From NCBI GenBank assembly GCA_963680875.1, contig OY804579.1, positions 35,883,804 to 35,947,803 of the forward strand: 64,000 nucleotides of DNA, given 5' to 3'. The stretch is from Bathymodiolus brooksi (Eukaryota; Mollusca; Bivalvia; Mytilida; Modiolidae). The notes under the pieces are model-generated. The model worked only from the letters and a program-made list of their open reading frames with translations, was not told the DNA's origin and made no database searches. Below, piece by piece: positions 13,101 to 22,100 of the stretch; the first letter of the stretch is position 1, and each line of letters opens with the position of its first letter. A program made the position numbers and the translations under genes.

Positions 13101-16100
13101 ACTAGAGGCTCAGCGGGCTGAGCCTGTGTCGCTCACCTTTCATTCTGCTTTGAGGAAACTTAATACACAACCTTCCATACATGTAGATGCTTCCTACCAA
13201 GTTTCCGTTCATTTGGCTAGGCAGTTTCAGAGGAGAAGATTTTTTAGAAATCGGCCAATCAGAAACAAGAATTGCCTGTGGCGGCCATGTTTGTTAACGG
13301 ATCGGGATGAAATGAGCACTTTTTATCGAGGACCTTCCATAGATGCTTCCTACCAAGTTTCGGTTCATTTGGCCTAGCGGTTTCGGAGGAGACGATTTTT
13401 ATAAATTGGCCAATCAGAAACAAGAATTGCCTGTGGCAGCCATGTTTATTAATAGATCGAGACAAAATGAGCATTCTTTAGAGAGGACCTTCCATACATG
13501 CTTCCTACCAAGTTTCAGTTCATTTGGCTGAGAGTTTCAGAGGAGAAGATTAAAATGCGAAAAGTTAACGGACGACGGATGCCAAAAGCTCACATTGTCT
13601 TTGGCAAGGTGAGCTAACAAGAGAAGTCATTTGCAATTATCTAAGTCATGAATTCAAATGTCAACCAACATGTCAAGTTTCTGGCAATCCACGAAAATTG
13701 ACACCAACGAAACTAAATGAAACGACAATAAGCAGTATTTCAGCTATATTCTTTCTATGAGAAAGAAAATATTTTCTAAAACGATAAGGGAAGATAATGG
13801 ATAGTTTAAAATTTGTCTTGCAAAAGGAAGCCAAAGACCAATTGTACCAAGCTTTGATCATTCAGAGCTGATACAAAGGTCCTTAAATGGAGAGAATGGT
13901 ATTTTCTAACACAGGGAGGACATTCATTTTTTTCTCTGACAATTATTGGGTTCTGTATTTGTAATAGCAGATTTCAGTGTTGTGTACAGCTGTTATATTA
14001 ACTTGCCGTGGGCGACCGTTAATTTCTATCCCTGTTATATAAAGCGCACTTGCTCTCATGATTAAATCTATGATCCCAGATATCTTTGTATTAAGCTCAA
14101 TGTGCAGATAGAACTTAATTTGTCGGAATTGAGTGATAAAACTGCTTCGAGACATCGTAGTAAGTATTAACTTTGTATTTGACATTTGGTCAAATCAAAA
14201 TTACTTAGATCTTATAAGAGCCAAGCTATTAGGGCTTTGCCGGCGATATATACATCCCTGGTGCTAAAACTCAAATGTGTTCAGTAGATACATGCATGTA
14301 CATGTTCAACTTTATGTATCTACAACAAAGCTATACATAACATGTAGCTACTTACTATCTTTTCAAATGTTTTGACAAACAAATTATAATCTCTAAAACA
14401 TTTACCTATTTCCTGTTTATTATCACTACTACTGGTTTCCTCCTTGTTGACTGGTTCTGGACTTCCTAAATCTATAATTTCCATCACTTCATCTTTCTTC
14501 TTCAAACGAAGACTTCTTCTCCTAGTTTTCTTGTTGACTTTTTGATCAACTTCTGTATGATCTTTATCTGATTTATTTTCTTTTTGTTCTTCCACTTCTG
14601 TTAAACAGAGTAAATATTATAATTCTATGATCACATGATAACAAGTTTCTATATAAGGGAGACAATACAAACGATGACAATAAATATTTCAATCAATTTC
14701 AATTAACATATAATGTGTCTTCACTATGAGTTTATATAGTCAAGACTTCAAATATATATTGTGGGAATTTTAAGCAAAGGTCAATTTTAGACCAATTTAA
14801 CAGCACAATCAAAATAATTTGGTTTTGCACTGCATTTAATTGCGATGACCGTCTTGCATTTTATGCTTTGCTGCAATTTTTACAGCTACTTGTATATCAT
14901 GGCAAGAACAAGTTGCATATAATGAAATGATGATGATGTCCACTTTGAACTAGACCAACATGATTAGTTGGATTTTTATAGTGCTAGCTGACTGAAACAA
15001 CAGGACATGGGTAGACATGTTGCTCCACTCCGATACATTATTCTGATTCCGAGCCAAACAGTCTTTGCTCTTACTCCTTAACGCTGCATGCTTAGCGAAA
15101 AAGCAACAAATACCAATTTTATAGCCTTTGATTTGAACCGCCCAGGGCTCGACATGCTTTTGATGATGTCAGTCTTGATTTTACTGTCGCCATCATCTAT
15201 ATACCTACCTAAGCTACGGCATATCTCACATGCTAACTTTGTCTTTCAATAAATTTCTGGGTTTATTATGTAATTAAACAATTATAGTCTTTTTGATCGG
15301 TCGATATGAGTCTTAATAGGCCAAGAAATCAATATTGATACTGACCCTGCGGCCTCAATCAATATTGATTTTTTGGTCTATTAAAACTCATACCGACCAC
15401 TGGAATAGACTATAATTGTATATTATTACTGCACACAACAATAACATATCTTAAGATTAGACAGTAAACAATACCAGTTGTCATTTCAGCATCTTGATCT
15501 TCTTTTTTTTCCTTCAGTAATTTGTACATTTTATCAACATTATAACTTGGACTAACTCGTTGGATCTCTTTTAACAATGGTTCACATAACCTTTCTTCTA
15601 TCTTTGGATGCTGTGAAAATTTCTGAAAGTATAAATAGATTAGAATGATTAAATCTTGGTAATTCTGTGAAAAATAATCAGAATTAACATCATGATGTTG
15701 TATTTTGCTCCTAATTCATAGACATGAAGTCAAGTGGGTTTCCAAAATGAATACAAACATGACACATGCAAAAGACATGTTTAATCTGTTTTTGTAAGTG
15801 ACATCTAGACACAATTCTGTTAGTAAGTAGTGGTCTTTCAAGATAGAAAGTGTATAAAACAATTATTATATGAAGAAATGCATTGTGCATTTATAAAGGT
15901 CTCTAAAATGGAAGATTTTTAGAATTCTAAGATTTTGTCTTACAACCACATACAAGTTAGGTTTATGGAGTTTAATGCCACTTTCAAAAATATTTCAGTT
16001 ATATCATGGCAGTCAGTTTTGTTGGTGGAGGAAACCGGAGTACCCGAAGAAAATCATCGACCTGTCGCAAGTCACTGATAAACTTAGTCACATAATGTTG

Positions 16101-19100
16101 TATCAAGTACACCTCGCCATGAGAAAGATTAGAACTCACAACTTTAGAGGTGATAGGCACTGATTGCATAAGTAGTTGTAAATCCAACTACCATACATTC
16201 ACGACCATGACTGCTCATCCATATACAAGTGATCACTCTGTTAGATAGACATTCGTATTATAATGAATTTTATCTTGTAATCTATAAATATAACTAAAAC
16301 AAGCATTAATCAAATGTAAAGATACATGTTTAAAAGCAAAATGACATTTTTTTCAATTTCCTTTCTTAAGAAACAGGATTATTAGTATGCTGATTTCAAC
16401 TGTTTACAAATGACAAGATACTACCATATCATTTAAGGACCCATATAAAATTACCTTTAAATTGGTTAAATCACACATTATGTTGTCCTTTTCCAAAAAG
16501 TTCTTTTTCCAACAAGTCTTAGGAAATGCAGATTGACAATCTTTGTTTAATGTAATGTATTTTAATTTCACTCCAGACAATTTCCAAATATCAATACCAG
16601 ACTTTCCCACAATTCCATCTTCCTGTTGCACATGCTTAATGGCAGGAAATGGGCAGAAATCATAGTTAACTGCAGCAGCACTTGCTACTACTGTTTGTTT
16701 CTTTAATGCTTCTGGAACTCCACTCATTAAAAATTCTCGTCTAAGCCTCTCTTGTTCTGGGTCTAAGATTACTTTCTTTGGTTCTTCCACTTCTTTTTTT
16801 TTCATGAAGATTGGTGCTAGTTTTCCTGAAATTGAATAAATTGCACAAATATCATCACTGAAGCTGTCATTGATCTGAAATCTGAAATCTGCTTAATAAC
16901 ATTTTGTGGCTGTGATAATATGGTATATCTACCTAGATAAAATCAGTGTCTATTACCTCTAAGGTATATAAATATGACTCCAGCCCATGGTACCTGATAC
17001 AGTAAAATAAGATATAGTTTGTCAGTGGCTTTTCTCTAGGTACTCTTGATTTCCTATCACCTTTTGCACTGCCACAAAATAACTGAAATATTGTTGAAGT
17101 GGCATTAAACACCAAACTTTTTAATTCTTAATACCATGTTATCAATATATCAAAAGAAGTTGAGGGAAAGAAGCTGACTAAAAATACTGACTAATACTAA
17201 CTATATATCCTTTGGATTAGAATTACTTGATAATTCATGTTTCTTGTCTATCTGATTAAGGGTATAACACAACATTGAGTTTGAGGATATTTTCGTATAC
17301 AGTGAAACCTGCATAAAACGGAATCCTGTGAACTATACTTTAGATAAAGTTCCAATGTGGGAAATTGTTGTTTATTTAACCAGTGTAAACCAAGCACCTG
17401 TCTATTCCAAACACGAAAGTTGGTTTCAATGAGGTTCGTTTAGACTGGCTTCATTGTGGTTATATATGTATATAGCTTACCTGCAGGTTTTTTTGGAGTA
17501 CCATCTTTTCTACCTTTACATGTGGTTTTATGCGTAGATGATTTCTTCTCTCTCCTTGGTCTAGACAAATCTTTCAGATTCTTCTTTTTTCTCCCCTCAT
17601 CACTTTCATCATCACACTCAATAATCATAACATCCTCTTCCTCCTGGGATTCTTCCATAGATTTCTGTAGTATACCTACAAAGGAAACATTCTTATTGTA
17701 TTAGAGATTGTGACTAACTTTTTCCCCCAAAATCTTCAGCCCATACAATTTTAATCATACATGTAATATCTTTACCAGTCCTTCAACTCCCATATATACA
17801 TATGCAAGAAATGAAAAAAAAAAATATTTGAGGAAAATCTAACTTGATAATATGTACTTTATATGTCTGAAACTTGATTCAATACTCTGGACCCAATAAA
17901 AAAAACCCATCATTTTGTATATAATCAACGGACACAAGTCGGAAACAAGAAATACCAGATATATATCTGAAATTAAAACCAGATATTAACATTCTAAAAC
18001 TAAATTTAATATTTCAAGTTAATCTAATATAGAACTTGGAAACCAATGGACATCATATAGTGCATAATTAAGGGACATAACTCAGAAACTAGTCGTGTTC
18101 TTTTATTATACATAGCTCCACTGAATCAAAAGCCAAGCTAAACTTATATTAATTGCAATTTGTATGATGTGGTATTTACTGATAAGACATGCTTTAAATC
18201 AGTCCAGAATATGTAAATCAAGATTTGTATGGATGGCAATTTCTGTAGGCATCTTTTGATATGGTCATGTTAAAAACAGACATCCTTTGTAAATAATTTT
18301 CATTGTATTACCAGATAGCCTTGAACTCCTCCTTCTTGCAGTATTCTCACTCTTGTCTTTAGGTTCATTAGTTTCCTTCTTTCTACTGTCTTTTACTTTT
18401 CCACCTTTTTTCTTTAATTTTTTATCTATAAGCCTTCTCTGCTTAGGCGATTTTGTTGCTTTTGTTCTTTTTGCCTTGTCAATGAGTTGTTGTGCCTTGG
18501 ACTGTTTTAAATTTGTCTGGAATTAAAAATAGGCTGAACATACACTGAACTATACTTCCAAGCTTCTGCATATATGGTTTCAGTTAAACAAGGGAGTAAT
18601 TCCTTCCATACATGTTTTATGTATCTTATGGCGAAGACCTCACTGAATGTCGCAAGTAATAAAAATTAAAAATTTCCATATATTTTTGAATTTAATCTGC
18701 ATGAAATTTGATTTTTGAATTTCATGGTTTTTTTTAAATTTTACTCGCTATAGAATGATTTTTATTATTTTACAGATTTAAGATGGACATCTTATGGTAG
18801 TTAGGTTTACATGCAATCAGTACCTATCACTACTAAATGTACAAATATGAATTTGTTTCTTACCCATAGTAAAATTTACTTATTACATGTACAAGTGTTT
18901 TGTCATTTACTTGTAAAAGTTCACAGCTTTTATCCAGTTTCCTCCACCATCAATCCTAATCTAGATATATGAACAGAAATGCATTCAACCAAGTCATTGT
19001 CATCATAACTAAGTACAAAACTAACCTTATTTTTAATTGATATAAAGGATTCATCTGTACTGCTACTACTTTTGTTGCACCTAAAAATATACAGACATAA

Positions 19101-22100
19101 GTGAAAGAATTATCCCAAAAATAATGTCTTTCACATGTTTATTTTGATACAGAAAGCTTAATAAAACATTTTTGCAAGTGGTCCATTATAAATAGTGAGT
19201 AACTGAAGTGAGTGATAGTGGTTTAATGCCAAATGAGCAATTTTTCAGCGATATCATGGTGAGAACAAATTATAAGATTAAATGATGATGGTGTTCACTT
19301 TTTACTCGACCAACACCCTTAGTTGGATTATTATAGTAGTAGCTGACTGAAACAACACTCTAAAGGTAGACATGTCGCTCACCTCGCACACATTATTCTG
19401 ATTCCGAGCCAATCAGTCTTAGCTCTTACCCCTTAATGTGATGTGCTTCGAGGAGAAGCAGCAGATATCTATTTTATTGTCTTTGATTGACTTAATTACC
19501 TCAACAATGATTCCAGATGACAGATGCCAAGAGGAGACCACAGCTCTCAGAGCTAAGTGAAAATAAAACAATTAATGAGATGTTTTTCCATAATGGAAAA
19601 TAACAGCTAGATGATTTGCATCAGAATAAACAAACCTTATTAGTCTCATCCTGATTGGTGTTCTATTTTTCGTGTCAATGCTGATCATGTCAACTTTATA
19701 TTTTTTACGAAGAGAAAATTTTCGATTTGTAATTTTCTTCTTTATATTTTCATCTGAACTCTGTTGGAATACATCTTTGTTTGTTTTCATTTTTTGATCT
19801 TCTGAAGTGCTCTCTTTCCTTTTTTCAGTCTTGCCCGGTGGTCTTCCCCGGCCTCTTTTCACTGGTGTGCTTTTAGACAATGGAGATTCACAGGCGACTA
19901 CTTCTTCACATTCTGATTTACGAACTCTAGTCATATGAGTAGTTTTGTTCGTCATTTGGAGTCCACCTTTAGTAAAACTCAGTGTGGATTGTGATGTTTT
20001 CTGAAGATTTGATGATTTATTATTACTCTGTAGAAATGTTTTCTTTCTTTCGTTTGCTTCCTGATTATCTGTGGTATTATCGACAGAAAAACTGTCGTCA
20101 GAAATCTCTACTATTTCAGCAGCTAATTTTTTATTTAAAGATTTTCTTGCTGTACCTTTCTTTCTACCCTTTGGTGTCTTTAAAAGACTATCAACAATTA
20201 CCACCTCAGAACCCAAAATCTCAATTTCATTTAACTTTGTGTCATTAACTAATGGTGAACACTTTTTTAATGTTATAGATTTATCAGCCTTGTCAAATTT
20301 ACAAGGCGTTGGCTCTGTATGTATATCAGCTGTAGTCATAATGGTAGGACTGTCACATTTAGCAGGTGGTTTGTTCGTAGCTGAACCTGATACTTTCGTG
20401 AAATATGATGCTATATTTGAATAATTAATTTCAATTTCTTGGCAATTTTCCATTGTTTGAGTGTCAGTTTCATTATCAATTTCATCTGCCATTTCAGTTA
20501 ATACATCGTCATTTTTATCTGATTTATCGTCTAGAGTTTTCAAAAAGTCTAAATAATTAATGCCGCTAATTTCATCACTCTTGTTTTCCAATTTTTGGTC
20601 AGATTCTTCTTTTTTATTGTTCAGTAATTTTTCCTCTTTGTCTTCAGATTTTTTCTTTGAAGTACTTTCCTTCCTTGTGCAATTTTTCAGTCCCTTTTCA
20701 TTTCCACACTCCTCTGTGTCTTTCCCACCAGCTTTAACTTTCCCATTAATATCATCATTTCTTTTAGGAGATGATTCATTTTTCATTCCCAAAGACAACG
20801 ATTTTTTTGTTCCCTTCTTCCGTTCTACCTTCACCAGTTTTGTTTTTGAATTATCAGATTCAGTCTTTTTATTTTTCTCCTTGTTTTTACTGTTGATACC
20901 ATTCTGGATTACATTCTGTATAAAGTAAACAATAATTAGGACTATTCCATACTGTATAAAGTGAACAATAATTTCCCCTCTTGAAGTTTAATTAATGGAG
21001 TATGCAAAACCCAAATTACTTGCTGATGGCAAAATAAACCCAATTTCCATATTTAGAATTAAGTCCTAGAGGGGGGGCTTTACCAATTCCCCAATGATCC
21101 CCATGTTCTGCATCTTTAAAATCTATTGCTACATATACAGTCAAACCTGTCTATAGTGGTCACCTAGGGGAGATTGACAAAATGACCACTATATACAGGT
21201 GACCTTTATATGAAGGGTTTTGATTTTTTGACAAAATATTGCACGCTAGTTGTAAATAAACATTTTTCATTACATCTTATGTTTTTAATAATGTTTTACT
21301 TGTTATTTTGTTCCTGTCGTAATATTACTCTTGTTTACATTTATTGTTGATGAAATTATCTCAATATGATATGATTTGAATAAAACATACAAATAAATAA
21401 ATAAAGATATTTAATAAACAAAAGTACAATTTCCAGTAACACGACGTTGAACTGGAAGCATTGTTTTCAAAATCGTCAAGAATCTCACGTTTTCTTTTAA
21501 GAATGTTCATTATCTGGGTACGACCAACAACCATCTCAACAACTTTTCCCAACATCACAATGATTTATCGCTTTCACTTTGTTGTCTAATTTCAAAGCTT
21601 TCCTATTTACGGATGTTGATGATTTTGACATGATGTACTAGATACAAACAAATTTGGTGAGTGAATTTCTGCTCTCGTCGTAATGAATAAAAATCTTCAA
21701 TAACACCCGGGGATAAACTGTCTTTTATGTAATTTACTATTCACAAAATTTATGGTGTTTGTTTATTTAGTTAATTAAATTAATCAATATATTTTGTAAC
21801 ACCTCAGGATTTTTGGTACATTTGAGAAAAATATCAATCTTCCGAAATCACTTCCGGTATTACTTTCAAAATTTTTTTACCGTTATACAAAGGTTTTACG
21901 CTGAAAATTACTTATAATGGTGACCGCTGACCACATTGAACAGGTGACCGCTATATCGAATTAAAAAATATAGCAAAATGCACCGGGAAAGCATGAAAGA
22001 GACTGCTATGAGCAGGTGACCGTTACGACAGGTTTGACTGTAACTTCAGAAGCAGGTAGAAGAGTGGGCAAACTTTTCTGACCTGTTTCACAGTAAATCT

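Noticed and set aside
20071..20928. Plus-strand open frames opposite the large ATAD5 exon
   Set aside because: Ser/Phe-rich antisense shadows of the Lys/Glu/Ser-rich ATAD5 coding strand.
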